The notes under the pieces: generated by a model
Database searches by the model: none
What the model saw: only the letters and a program-made list of their open reading frames with translations
What the model was told of the DNA's origin: nothing
NCBI RefSeq assembly: GCF_014646235.1
Contig: NZ_BMNB01000036.1
Coordinates: 1-57,975 of the forward strand
Direction: 5' to 3'
DNA: 57,975 nucleotides
DNA from: Micromonospora sonchi
GTDB taxonomy: Bacteria; Actinomycetota; Actinomycetes; Mycobacteriales; Micromonosporaceae
Shown here: positions 6,765 through 15,120 of the stretch, in pieces
Position numbering within the stretch: position 1 is the stretch's first letter
Layout: each line of letters begins with the position of its first letter
Program-made: the position numbers and the translations under genes

Positions 6765-9700
6765 ATGAGCAACTTTCAGTTCTTGCGGGGTGAGTGGCCC
6801 GAGTTGTTCCGGGAGGCGGCCAAGGCCGAGCGCAATACGGTGATTGATCCGCGTACCGCATGTTTTTATGCCCGGCGGACGTTGGAGCACACCCTCACCT
6901 GGTTGTTCGAGGTCGACAGCACGCTCGGGCGGCCGTACAAGAAGGACCTGGCGGGGATGATTCACGAGCCCTCGCTGCGGCACCTGGTCGGGCCGGCGCT
7001 CAACGCCAAGATGGACATCATCCGCAGGCAGGGCAACTGGGCGGTACACAAGACCGCCCCGGTGAAGTCGACCGACTCGCTGCCGGTCGTACGGGAGCTG
7101 TTCCACGTCCTGTACTGGGTGGCCCGCCACTACACCCGCGACCAGGCGCAGGTGCCGCCGAGCGTGCTCACCTTCGACGAGACGCTCATCCCCCGCCCGA
7201 CCCACGGCAGCCCGCAGCAGGCCAGCCAGGCCGAGATCAAGGCCCTTGCCGAGAAGCTCGCCGCGCAGGACGCCGCGCTCGCCGCCGAACGGGAGAAGAA
7301 CGCCAGCCTGGACGCGGAGCTGGCGAAGCTACGCGCCCAGATCGCCGCCGCGAAGGCCGCCAACGAGTCCCGGCCCGACGACCACGACTACGACGAGGCG
7401 CAGACCCGGGACCTCTTCATCGACGTACTCCTCAAGGAAGCCGGCTGGCCGCTCGACCAGCGCCGCGACCGGGAGTTCCCGGTCACCGGCATGCCCGGCG
7501 GCAGCGGCACCGGCGCGGTGGACTACGTGCTCTGGGGCGACGACGGCAAGCCGCTCGCCGTGGTCGAGGCCAAGCGCGCCCGCCGGGCCGCCACCGCCGG
7601 CCAGCACCAGGCCAAGCTCTACGCCGACTGCCTGGAGCAGGCGTACGGGCAGCGCCCGGTCATCTTCTACAGCAACGGTTACGAGCACTGGCTCTGGGAC
7701 GACACCGCCTACCCGCCCCGCCCGGTCCAGGGCTTCTACACGAAGGCCGAGCTGCAGCTGCTGGTGCAGCGACGGGAGAGCCGCCGGCCGTTGTCCGAGT
7801 TGGAGATCAACACGCGCATCGTCGAGCGGCACTACCAGAAGCGGGCGATCCGGGCCGTCGGCGAGGCGTTCGAGCTGCACCACCAGCGTCAGGCGCTGCT
7901 GGTCATGGCCACCGGGGCGGGCAAGACGCGGACGGTCATCGCCCTGGTCGACCAGCTCATGCGGGCCAACCGGGTCAAGCGGGTGCTCTTCCTCGCCGAC
8001 CGCAACGCCCTGGTCAGGCAGGCGGTCAACGCCTTCAAGGCGCACCTGCCCGAGGTCGCCACGGTCAACCTGGTCACCGAGAAGAACACCGAGGGCCGGG
8101 TGTATGTCAGCACGTACCCGACCATGATGGGCCTGATCAACGAGACCGCGAGTGGCGTGCGGCGCTTCGGCCCCGGCCACTTCGACCTGGTCATCATCGA
8201 CGAGGCGCACCGGTCGGTCTACCAGAAGTACCGGGCGATTTTCTCCTGGTTCGACGCGCTGCTGCTCGGCCTCACCGCCACCCCGCGCAACGAGATCGAC
8301 CGCAACACCTACAGCCTGTTCAACCTCGAAGACGGCGTCCCCACCGACCACTACGACCTGGACGAGGCCGTCGAGGAGAAGTACCTGGTGCCGCCGCGGG
8401 CGGTGGTGGTGCCGCTGAAGTTCCAGTGGGACGGCATCCGCTACGACGACCTCAGCGAGGAGGAGAAGGAACGCTGGGACGCCCTCGACTGGGGCGAGGA
8501 CGGCCCGCCGGACGGCGTCGACCCGGACGCGGTCAACAAGTGGCTGTTCAACGCCGACACGGTCGACAAGGTGCTGGAAACCCTGATGACCCACGGGCAC
8601 AAGGTCGCCGGCGGTGACCGGCTCGGCAAGACAATCATCTTCGCCAAGAACAACGACCACGCGCACTTCATCCAGAAACGGTTCGACGCAAACTATCCCC
8701 ATCTGGCGGGCCACTTCGCGCAGGTCATCACGCACCAGGTCGACCGCGCGCAGAGCCTCATCGACAACTTCTCGGTCAAGGAGAAGGCCCCGCACATCGC
8801 CATCTCGGTGGACATGCTCGACACCGGCATCGACGTACCCGAGGTCGTCAACCTGGTCTTCTTCAAGGTCGTACGGTCGAAGTCGAAGTTCTGGCAGATG
8901 ATCGGCCGGGGCACCCGGCTCTGCCCGGACCTGTTCGGCCCCGGCCGGGACAAGAAGGACTTCTTTGTCTTCGACTGCTGCGCCAACTTCGCGTACTTCA
9001 ACCAGGAGGTGCCGGTCAGCGAAGGCTCGCTCGGCGAGTCGCTCACCCAGCGGCTGTTCAAGGCGCGACTCGAACTGCTCTACCGGCTCGACCAGCGACT
9101 CCCCTCCGGCAGTTCGCCCGCCGCGGCCGGCGGCGAGCCGGCCTCCGACGGCACCGGCAGTGAGGCCGGTCTGCGCTGGGATCTCGCCCACCACCTGCAC
9201 GAGCGGGTCAGCGGCATGGACCTGGACAACTTCGTCGTACGCGCCAAGCGGCGGGCGGTGGCGTACTACGCCGACTTCGCCAACTGGCACCGGCTCACGC
9301 CGGAAGCGGTCGAGGAGATCGGGCGGGACCTGGCCGGGTTGCCGACGGCGGTCACGGACGACGACGAGACCGCCAAGCGCTTCGACCTGATGCTGTTGCG
9401 CCTGCAACTCGGCCAGCTCGACGTGGAGCCGGCGTATGAGCGGCTCCACCGGCAGGTGCAGGAGATCGCCTCCGCCCTGCTGGAGCAGACCAGCATCCCG
9501 GCCGTACGCGAGCAGCAGGAACTGCTGGACGAGGTGGCCGGCGACGAGTGGTGGCAGGACGTCACCCTGCTCATGCTGGAGCTGGTGCGCCGCCGGGTCC
9601 GGTCGCTGGTCCGACTGATCGAGCGGAACAGGCGCACCATCGTCTACACCGATTTCACCGACCAGCTCGGCGAACTGACCGAGATCGCCATTCCGCAGGC

Positions 9701-10199
9701 GCGGGTCGGGACCGACCACGAACGGTTCCGGATCAAGGCGCGCGCCTACCTGCGCCAGCACGAGGATCACGTGGCGTTGCAGAAGCTGCGCCGCAACCGG
9801 CAGCTCTCCCCCACCGACCTGGCCGAGCTGGAACGGATGCTCGCCGACAGCGGCGCGGGCGCCGCCGAGGACATCGACCGCGCCCGGCGCTCGGCGGACG
9901 GACTCGGGCTGTTCATCCGGTCACTGGTCGGCCTTGACCGGGAGGCCGCCACCGAGGCGTTCGACGAGTTCCTCGTCGGGCGGACCCTGACCAGGAACCA
10001 GATCCACTTCGTCCACCTGATCATCGGCCACCTGACGCAGAACGGGACGATGGAGATCGGCCGGCTCTACGAATCCCCGTTCACCGAGATCGCCCCACAC
10101 GGCCCGGAGTCGCTCTTCGCCGCCGACGACGTGGACCGTATCGACGAGATCCTCAAGTCTGTACGCGCCACCGCCGCGCCCGTCAGTGAAGTGGCGTAG
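6765..10199 (+). CDS. hsdR: Type I restriction endonuclease subunit R (HsdR)
   Basis: ATP-dependent translocase and nuclease subunit of a type I enzyme, 1144 aa from ATG 6765 (start MSNFQFLRGEWPEL; an in-frame TTG at 6753 adds 4 residues). Domains in order: DUF4145-like N-terminal region about 1-140; coiled coil about 160-205; HSDR_N nuclease with AVDYVLW and VVEAKRA (PD-ExK, about 250-270); SF2 helicase with ATGAGKTRT near 382, IIDEAH near 478, LTATPRN, and IGRGTR in the second RecA domain; then an EcoEI-type C-terminal region. All key motifs are present, so it looks active. It is separated from hsdS by about 5.5 kb. It is followed within 21 bp by the ATPase/TOPRIM pair. Confidence 0.93.
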   Translation: MSNFQFLRGEWPELFREAAKAERNTVIDPRTACFYARRTLEHTLTWLFEVDSTLGRPYKKDLAGMIHEPSLRHLVGPALNAKMDIIRRQGNWAVHKTAPVKSTDSLPVVRELFHVLYWVARHYTRDQAQVPPSVLTFDETLIPRPTHGSPQQASQAEIKALAEKLAAQDAALAAEREKNASLDAELAKLRAQIAAAKAANESRPDDHDYDEAQTRDLFIDVLLKEAGWPLDQRRDREFPVTGMPGGSGTGAVDYVLWGDDGKPLAVVEAKRARRAATAGQHQAKLYADCLEQAYGQRPVIFYSNGYEHWLWDDTAYPPRPVQGFYTKAELQLLVQRRESRRPLSELEINTRIVERHYQKRAIRAVGEAFELHHQRQALLVMATGAGKTRTVIALVDQLMRANRVKRVLFLADRNALVRQAVNAFKAHLPEVATVNLVTEKNTEGRVYVSTYPTMMGLINETASGVRRFGPGHFDLVIIDEAHRSVYQKYRAIFSWFDALLLGLTATPRNEIDRNTYSLFNLEDGVPTDHYDLDEAVEEKYLVPPRAVVVPLKFQWDGIRYDDLSEEEKERWDALDWGEDGPPDGVDPDAVNKWLFNADTVDKVLETLMTHGHKVAGGDRLGKTIIFAKNNDHAHFIQKRFDANYPHLAGHFAQVITHQVDRAQSLIDNFSVKEKAPHIAISVDMLDTGIDVPEVVNLVFFKVVRSKSKFWQMIGRGTRLCPDLFGPGRDKKDFFVFDCCANFAYFNQEVPVSEGSLGESLTQRLFKARLELLYRLDQRLPSGSSPAAAGGEPASDGTGSEAGLRWDLAHHLHERVSGMDLDNFVVRAKRRAVAYYADFANWHRLTPEAVEEIGRDLAGLPTAVTDDDETAKRFDLMLLRLQLGQLDVEPAYERLHRQVQEIASALLEQTSIPAVREQQELLDEVAGDEWWQDVTLLMLELVRRRVRSLVRLIERNRRTIVYTDFTDQLGELTEIAIPQARVGTDHERFRIKARAYLRQHEDHVALQKLRRNRQLSPTDLAELERMLADSGAGAAEDIDRARRSADGLGLFIRSLVGLDREAATEAFDEFLVGRTLTRNQIHFVHLIIGHLTQNGTMEIGRLYESPFTEIAPHGPESLFAADDVDRIDEILKSVRATAAPVSEVA

Positions 10200-10208
10200 C
10201 TGCGTGAC

Positions 10209-10214
10209 TAGGCT
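10209..10214 (+). promoter_or_regulatory. -10 hexamer TAGGCT, leaderless start of the ATPase gene
   Basis: TAGGCT is followed by a 6-nt spacer and ATG 10221, with no SD. This gives the ATPase/TOPRIM module its own promoter even though hsdR ends only 21 bp upstream. Confidence 0.5.
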
Positions 10215-10220
10215 CGGACC

Positions 10221-11624
10221 ATGCTGACGCGGCTCCAGGTGCAAGGGTTCAAGAACCTGCTCGACGTGGATGTCGAGTTCGGCCCCTTCACCTGTATCGC
10301 TGGTGCCAACGGCATGGGAAAGTCGAACATCTTCGACGCCATCGAGTTCCTCTCCTACCTGGCGACCGGCTCGTTGGCCGACGCCGCCCAGCGGGTGCGG
10401 GGTACCGCTCGCGGGCGGGGCGGCGACCCGCGTGACCTGTTCTGGGACGGCTACCGCGAGCACGAGCACCGGTTCACCATCGCGGCCGAGATGATCGTGC
10501 CCACCGAGGTGGAGGACGAACTCGGCGAGCTGGCCCGCCCGGAGGCCACCTACCTCCGGTACGAAGTGGTCCTGGGCTATGAGCCGTCGCGCGGTGATCA
10601 CGGTCTCGGTCGACTGCATCTGCTCCGCGAAGATCTGCGCCAGATCCCGAACGCACGGTCTCGACTGGCCTTTCCCGCGAGCCAAGCGTTTCTCGACGCG
10701 ATGGTGATCGACGATGGCCGGAGCCGCGTTTTCCTCTCCACAGACACCGGCGACAGCGAACAATTGATCAACGAGCACACCCAGTGGAACCGTGTCGAGC
10801 GGTCGCGACCAGCCAGTCGGGTGACACGAACAGTGTTGAGCACAAAGATCACGGCGGACAACCCGACCATCTTGGCCGCAAGAAACGAAATGAAAAGCTG
10901 GCGTCGGCTGGCTCTGGAACCGTCGGCGTTGCGCACGCCGGACGGCACCACCGGCTCCGATTTACTGTCTGCCAACGGGCGGCATCTTCCTGCGACACTC
11001 CACCGAGTTGCGCATGCTCCGGAATGGTCGGCTGAGCCGGACCAGGTCTACGCGAGGGTGGCCGGCAGACTCTCCGATCTGTCAGGTCTCGCGGTCGAGG
11101 ACCTGGAGGTCGAGTTCGACGAGGCTCGGGAGCTCTTCACGCTCTTCCTCACCGAACGGGGAGGCTTGCGACTTCCGGCGCGTGCATTGTCCGAGGGGAC
11201 CTTGCGCTTCCTCGCGCTCTGCGTACTCCTTGAGGACACGGAGTTCACCGGTCTGATCTGCATGGAAGAGCCGGAGAACGGGATCCATCCGGCGAACCTG
11301 GCGGCCATGGTGCAACTGGTCCGCGACCTCGCCGTCGACCCGACCGACGTGCCCAGCGGCGACAACCCCTTCCGGCAGGTCATCATCAACACCCACTCGC
11401 CCGGCGTGGTGCAACTCTGCGACCCCGACGATCTGCTGCTAGCCGACGTGCGCCTGACGGCGGCTCCGGATGGCACAGCGGCGCGTGCCCTGTCCCTGCT
11501 GCCCTTCCGTCGAACCTGGCGGGCAAGGCGGGGAGGCCCGACCTTCTCGATGGCCGACATTGTCGCCTACCTCTCCGAGCCACCGCAGGCACACCTACGT
11601 CTTCCCTCGGACCTGACTGCATGA
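10221..11624 (+). CDS. SMC/ABC-like AAA ATPase of an ATPase-TOPRIM defence module
   Basis: Protein of 467 aa. The N-terminal strand-loop LQVQGFKNLLDVDVEFG leads into Walker A GANGMGKSN (Lys34); a family-typical insertion follows; the C-terminal part has LSEGTLRFLALC (signature-like, about 325), Walker B LICMEEPENGIHP (about 344-356) and a switch motif INTHSPG (about 390). This is the AAA_15/AAA_21 architecture shared by OLD, PARIS AriA, AbiLi and RloA-type proteins. The stop overlaps the TOPRIM gene by 4 nt. The position directly after hsdR fits restriction-linked defence genes. The anti-phage role is inference. Confidence 0.8.
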   Translation: MLTRLQVQGFKNLLDVDVEFGPFTCIAGANGMGKSNIFDAIEFLSYLATGSLADAAQRVRGTARGRGGDPRDLFWDGYREHEHRFTIAAEMIVPTEVEDELGELARPEATYLRYEVVLGYEPSRGDHGLGRLHLLREDLRQIPNARSRLAFPASQAFLDAMVIDDGRSRVFLSTDTGDSEQLINEHTQWNRVERSRPASRVTRTVLSTKITADNPTILAARNEMKSWRRLALEPSALRTPDGTTGSDLLSANGRHLPATLHRVAHAPEWSAEPDQVYARVAGRLSDLSGLAVEDLEVEFDEARELFTLFLTERGGLRLPARALSEGTLRFLALCVLLEDTEFTGLICMEEPENGIHPANLAAMVQLVRDLAVDPTDVPSGDNPFRQVIINTHSPGVVQLCDPDDLLLADVRLTAAPDGTAARALSLLPFRRTWRARRGGPTFSMADIVAYLSEPPQAHLRLPSDLTA

Positions 11625-12274
11625 TCATCCGGACCTACTCTGGCCTGTTCGTACCTGAGGGCACGTCGGACGAACCACTGGCTGCACATATCGAACGCCT
11701 GTTCTTCGACAAGGGCTGCCCACTCGCCCTGAGCAAACCAGACTTCGCGCGGCTGCCGAAGGTCGGCAAGGATGTAGCCTCACGGGTGAGGGCGGGGCTC
11801 AAACTCGTTGATGGCCCGGTCGACGTGATCGTCGTACACCGCGACGCGGACAACGCCGGCCAGGATGCCCGCCGACAGGAAATTGAATCAGCGGTGCGGT
11901 CGTTGAGAACCGCGGCCGATCTCGTCCCGGTCATTCCGATACGTATGACCGAGGCATGGCTGTTGCTGGACGAAGCCGCGATTCGTCATGTGGCGGGCAA
12001 GCCAGGAGGACGCGCGAGGTTGAAGCTACCGAAAGCGCATGAAGTGGAGTCGCGTGCCAATCCCAAAGGCATTCTCCGTGACTGCTTGCTGGCGGCGTCC
12101 GAGGCATCCGGCCGACGGCGCGCTGCGATGGACCGGCGCTTCGACGAGAACCGCAAGCAACTGCTGGAACGGCTCGACCTGAACGGGCCCGTCCTGCGGT
12201 TGGAGAGTTGGTGCAGCCTGATCGCCGACATCGAGGGTGTCGTCAAGCGGTGGAGGTCCGGCGTGGCTCGGTGA
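11621..12274 (+). CDS. TOPRIM-like (DUF4276 / RloB-type) effector paired with the ATPase
   Basis: Protein of 217 aa that begins inside the ATPase stop codon (ATGA), so translation is coupled. TOPRIM-like acidic residues are visible: Glu13 in FVPEGTSDEP and Asp75/Asp77 in VVHRDADN. A conserved MTEAWLLLDEAA follows, a phrase typical of DUF4276-type proteins. In related two-gene systems (AbiLii, AriB of PARIS, OLD nucleases) the TOPRIM partner is the toxic nuclease released or activated by the ATPase. The exact family needs a profile search, and nuclease activity is inferred. Confidence 0.7.
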   Translation: MIIRTYSGLFVPEGTSDEPLAAHIERLFFDKGCPLALSKPDFARLPKVGKDVASRVRAGLKLVDGPVDVIVVHRDADNAGQDARRQEIESAVRSLRTAADLVPVIPIRMTEAWLLLDEAAIRHVAGKPGGRARLKLPKAHEVESRANPKGILRDCLLAASEASGRRRAAMDRRFDENRKQLLERLDLNGPVLRLESWCSLIADIEGVVKRWRSGVAR

Positions 12275-12327
12275 TGCCGTCGGGTGGGCTTGACTTCGAG
12301 TGGGCTCTAAGCGGAACGCTGTCCGGC

Positions 12328-12639
12328 ATGACGATCACACGGGTTCTGGGACGCAGCGGAATCGAGGTCAGCGCGATCGGCCTGGGATGCTGGGCCAAGC
12401 GGGTCGACCGGGTCCGCGCAGCGCTCACCGCCGACGGCCGTACCCTCGCCCAGGGCTCGCTCGGCTGGTTGCTGGCCCGCAGCCCGCGTACCGTGCCGAT
12501 TCCCGGCTTCCGGACGGTGGCCCAGGTCGAGGAGAACCTCGCCACCCTCGCCCTCGGTCCGCTGCCGGACGACGCGTACCTCGAAGTGGAACGCCTCCTG
12601 GCGGATCTGCGTCCGGTCGACGCCGGCGCGGAGGCGTAA
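12328..12639 (+). pseudogene. Aldo/keto reductase remnant with in-frame internal deletion
   Basis: The 103-aa ORF starts exactly like an aldo/keto reductase (MTITRVLGRSGIEVSAIGLG) and then jumps after GCWAK to the family's C-terminal part (LAQGSLGWLLARSPRTVPIP, then TVAQVEENLATL). The middle two thirds, about 200 residues with the catalytic Asp, Tyr and Lys, are missing from a family of roughly 310-330 aa. The frame is preserved across the junction near 12400. It is almost certainly non-functional as a reductase. No SD is obvious. Confidence 0.8.
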
Positions 12640-12685
12640 CCGGGTCGGCGCCGCCTGGCTGCCGCGCGTACCCGAAGATGAGAGC

Positions 12686-13591
12686 ATGCGGATCCTCATG
12701 GCCGGCGCGTCCGGCTTCCTCGGCACCCGACTGGTCGACCAGCTCGTCGCCGACGGGCACCAGGTGACCCGGCTGGTGCGCCGGCCGCCGCGCACGCCCG
12801 ACGAGCGGCAGTGGCAGCCGTCGGCGGCGCAGCTCGACCCGGCGGTGGTGGCCGAGGCGGACGCGGTGGTCAACCTGGCCGGCGCCGGGGTGGGTGACCG
12901 GCGCTGGAACGACCGGTACCGGCAGGTGATCCGGTCCAGCCGGGTGGACACCACCACCACGCTGGCCATCACCATCGCCGGGTTGCCGACGGCCGACCGG
13001 CCCGAGGTGCTGCTGAACGCCTCGGCGATCGGCTGGTACGGCAACACCGGCGACCGGGTGGTCGAGGAGGACGCGCCGGCCGGCGAGGGCTTCCTCGCCG
13101 ACGTGGCCCGGGTGTGGGAGGCGGCGACGCGGCCGGCCGAGGACGCCGGGGTACGGGTGGTGCGGCTGCGCACCGGGCTGCCGCTGCACCGCGACGGTGG
13201 GCTGCTCAAGCCGATGCTCTTGCCGTTCCGGCTGGGCATCGCCGGCCGGCTCGGCAGCGGGCGGCAGTGGATCCCGTGGATCTCGATGGTCGACTGGCTG
13301 AACGCCACCACGTTCCTGCTGGCCCGCGCGGACCTGGCCGGGCCGGTGAACGTGGTCGGTCCAGCGCCGGTCACCAACGCCGAGTTCACCCGCGAACTGG
13401 CCCGGCAGCTGCACCGTCCCGCCGTCATCCCGATCCCCGCGCTGGCGCTCAAGGTGGCCCTCGGCGGCTTCGCCCAGGAGGCCCTGACCAGCACCCGTGT
13501 CCTTCCCGGCGTGCTGACCCGCGCCGCCTTCACCTTCCGCCACCCCGACCTGCCCACCGCCCTCACCGCCGCCCTCCACCCTGATCGATGA
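12686..13591 (+). CDS. TIGR01777-family NAD(P)-dependent epimerase-like protein
   Basis: Extended short-chain dehydrogenase of the TIGR01777/YfcH (SDR39U1) group, 301 aa. The N terminus has GASGFLGTRL (glycine-rich cofactor loop, residues 7-16). VNLAGAGVGDRRWN is the family hallmark, SAIGWYGNTGDRVVEE carries the Tyr of the active-site region, and the C terminus is a DUF1731 region (ALALKVALGGFAQEALTSTR begins it). The substrate is unknown for the family. The gene is monocistronic and converges on the esterase gene; a palindrome lies between the two stops. Confidence 0.9.
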   Translation: MRILMAGASGFLGTRLVDQLVADGHQVTRLVRRPPRTPDERQWQPSAAQLDPAVVAEADAVVNLAGAGVGDRRWNDRYRQVIRSSRVDTTTTLAITIAGLPTADRPEVLLNASAIGWYGNTGDRVVEEDAPAGEGFLADVARVWEAATRPAEDAGVRVVRLRTGLPLHRDGGLLKPMLLPFRLGIAGRLGSGRQWIPWISMVDWLNATTFLLARADLAGPVNVVGPAPVTNAEFTRELARQLHRPAVIPIPALALKVALGGFAQEALTSTRVLPGVLTRAAFTFRHPDLPTALTAALHPDR

Positions 13592-13602
13592 CCTGCGGTG
13601 TC

Positions 13603-13657
13603 GATCAAGAAGTTTGCGTCTGTCCGGGCCTCGGATCCAGACGCAAACTTCTTGATC
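13603..13657. repeat. Palindromic repeat B, possible bidirectional terminator
   Basis: Perfect 20-bp arms 13603-13622 and 13638-13657 (GATCAAGAAGTTTGCGTCTG and complement) surround a 15-nt loop. It sits between convergent stops at 13591 and 13664, so it could terminate both genes. Like repeats A, C, D and E it has GATC at or near the outer end of each arm. Confidence 0.8.
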
Positions 13658-13663
13658 AACTGG

Positions 13664-14872
13664 TCAGCAGCCGATGACCCAGTGGTTGGGGGCGGTCTGG
13701 CGCAGGGTGGTGGTGTAGAAGGTGTTGTAAAGGCCCATTCGCTGGTTGGAGCCGTTGGCGTAGGCGTAGCCGCCGGAGTGGTAGGCACGGCCGGCGGTGA
13801 CGTGGGCGTAGTTGCTGGCGGTGACGCAGGTGGGGGCACCCGTGGGGCTGGGGGACGCGGTGGGGCTGGGGGTCGGGGTCGGCGTCGGGCCGCCGCCGTT
13901 CAAACCGAAGAAGAGCGCGTCACGGTACGCCGAGCAGATGGTGTCCAGGAAGTACGCGGCGGCGGTGCCGCACTGGTCCGCGCCGGCGCCCGGGTCGACC
14001 GGAGTGCCGTGCCCCATACCGGAGACCCGGTAGACGCGGACCACGTCGTTGCCGTACACCTCCAGGGTGGTGCTCGCCGGCAGCTGCGCGGTGCTGGTCG
14101 GGGTCTGCGCCACGCCGAGCACGTTGGTCCACTGGTCGCGAGACTCGGTGGCGTTCGCCGCCGCCACGGTGTAGTCGGAGGTGCCGTGCCAGACGGCCAC
14201 CTTCGGCCGCGGGCCGGAGTAGCCGGGGTGGGCGTTGCGCACCAGGTCGCCCCACTGCGCCGGGGTCTTGTCGACACCGGGGCTCATGCAGGAGAAGGCG
14301 TTGATCATCCCGGTGGCGCACCGGTAGGGAACGCCGGCGATGATCGAGCCCGCCGCGAAGACGTCCGGATAGGTGGCGAGCATGGCCGCGCTCATCGCCC
14401 CGCCGGCCGACAGTCCGCTGACGTACACCCGGTTGGCGGCCGTGCCGTAGCTGGACCGGGCGTGGTCGACCATCTGCTTGATGGAGAGTGCCTCGCCCTG
14501 CCCCCGACTGGTGTCGCCGGTCTCGAACCAGTTGAAGCAGGAGCTGGAGTTGTTGGCCGACCGCTGCTCGGGCACGATCAGCGTGAACTTCCACTGGTCG
14601 GCGTACTTCTGCCAGCCCGAGTTGGCGAAGTAGCCGGTCGCGTTCTGGGCGCAGCCGTGCAGCAGCACGACCGCAGGAGCGCCCGACGGGAGGTTGTCCG
14701 GCCGGTAGGCGTACATGGCGAGGTTGCCGGGGTTGGAGCCGAAGCTGGCGACCTGGGTCAGGGACGCGGCCTGGGCGGGAGCGGCGACCGCCACCAGCGC
14801 GGCGGCGGCCAGGACCAGGCCGGCCAACATGCCAGCGAGTCGGCCGGTCAGGGTACGAGGACGTCGGCGCAC
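13664..14872 (-). CDS. Secreted PHB-depolymerase-family esterase
   Basis: Secreted serine esterase of 402 aa. GTG 14872 is chosen because AGGAGG lies 4 nt before it; it gives a classic signal peptide (Arg-rich start, hydrophobic core, APAQAA cleavage region near 36). The catalytic domain carries LLHGCAQNA (oxyanion hole), the lipase box GLSAGGAMS, and a C-terminal SGMGHGTPVDP with the catalytic His. A Pro/Thr linker (PTPTPTPSPTASPSP) then leads to a small C-terminal domain of about 50 residues with two Cys, likely a substrate-binding module. Short-chain polyester or acetylated polysaccharide substrates are typical; which one applies here is not determined. Confidence 0.88.
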   Translation of the reverse strand: MRRRPRTLTGRLAGMLAGLVLAAAALVAVAAPAQAASLTQVASFGSNPGNLAMYAYRPDNLPSGAPAVVLLHGCAQNATGYFANSGWQKYADQWKFTLIVPEQRSANNSSSCFNWFETGDTSRGQGEALSIKQMVDHARSSYGTAANRVYVSGLSAGGAMSAAMLATYPDVFAAGSIIAGVPYRCATGMINAFSCMSPGVDKTPAQWGDLVRNAHPGYSGPRPKVAVWHGTSDYTVAAANATESRDQWTNVLGVAQTPTSTAQLPASTTLEVYGNDVVRVYRVSGMGHGTPVDPGAGADQCGTAAAYFLDTICSAYRDALFFGLNGGGPTPTPTPSPTASPSPTGAPTCVTASNYAHVTAGRAYHSGGYAYANGSNQRMGLYNTFYTTTLRQTAPNHWVIGC

Positions 14873-15020
14873 GGGACCTCCTGGGAGTGTGAACTGGGTC
14901 ACCGATGATTGCCGTGACGTTACGCAGCCATGTCATCCCGGTGACATGTCGACGGCTCACACATTCATCGACGTCCAGATGTGCCCCACCGTCGCGGCGT
15001 CGTGTCCCTCCCGGTGTCGT

Positions 15021-15076
15021 GTTAAGAGGGGGCCCTTTACCTACACCAGGCGTTAATAGGGGGCCCCTCCTTACAC
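15021..15076. repeat. GGGGCCC interspersed repeat, copy 1 (56 bp)
   Basis: Same 56-bp element as 20219-20274 and 24562-24617. It has two direct half-units GTTAA-A/G-GGGGCCC and ends CTTACAC. It lies between the 5' ends of the divergent esterase and membrane-protein genes. Confidence 0.85.
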
Positions 15077-15108
15077 CGGGTCTGACCGGCGTGTCCGGGT
15101 GCGGTTGG

Positions 15109-15114
15109 TATCGT
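15109..15114 (+). promoter_or_regulatory. -10 hexamer TATCGT, leaderless start of the 594-aa membrane protein
   Basis: TATCGT is followed by 6 nt and GTG 15121, without an SD sequence. It matches the TANNNT pattern seen upstream of ten other genes in the window. Confidence 0.45.
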
Positions 15115-15120
15115 CCGCTA

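Noticed and set aside
7329..9770. 813-aa minus-strand open frame across hsdR
   Set aside because: Shadow of hsdR caused by high GC; composition (Val, Arg, Asp, His rich) and no motifs.
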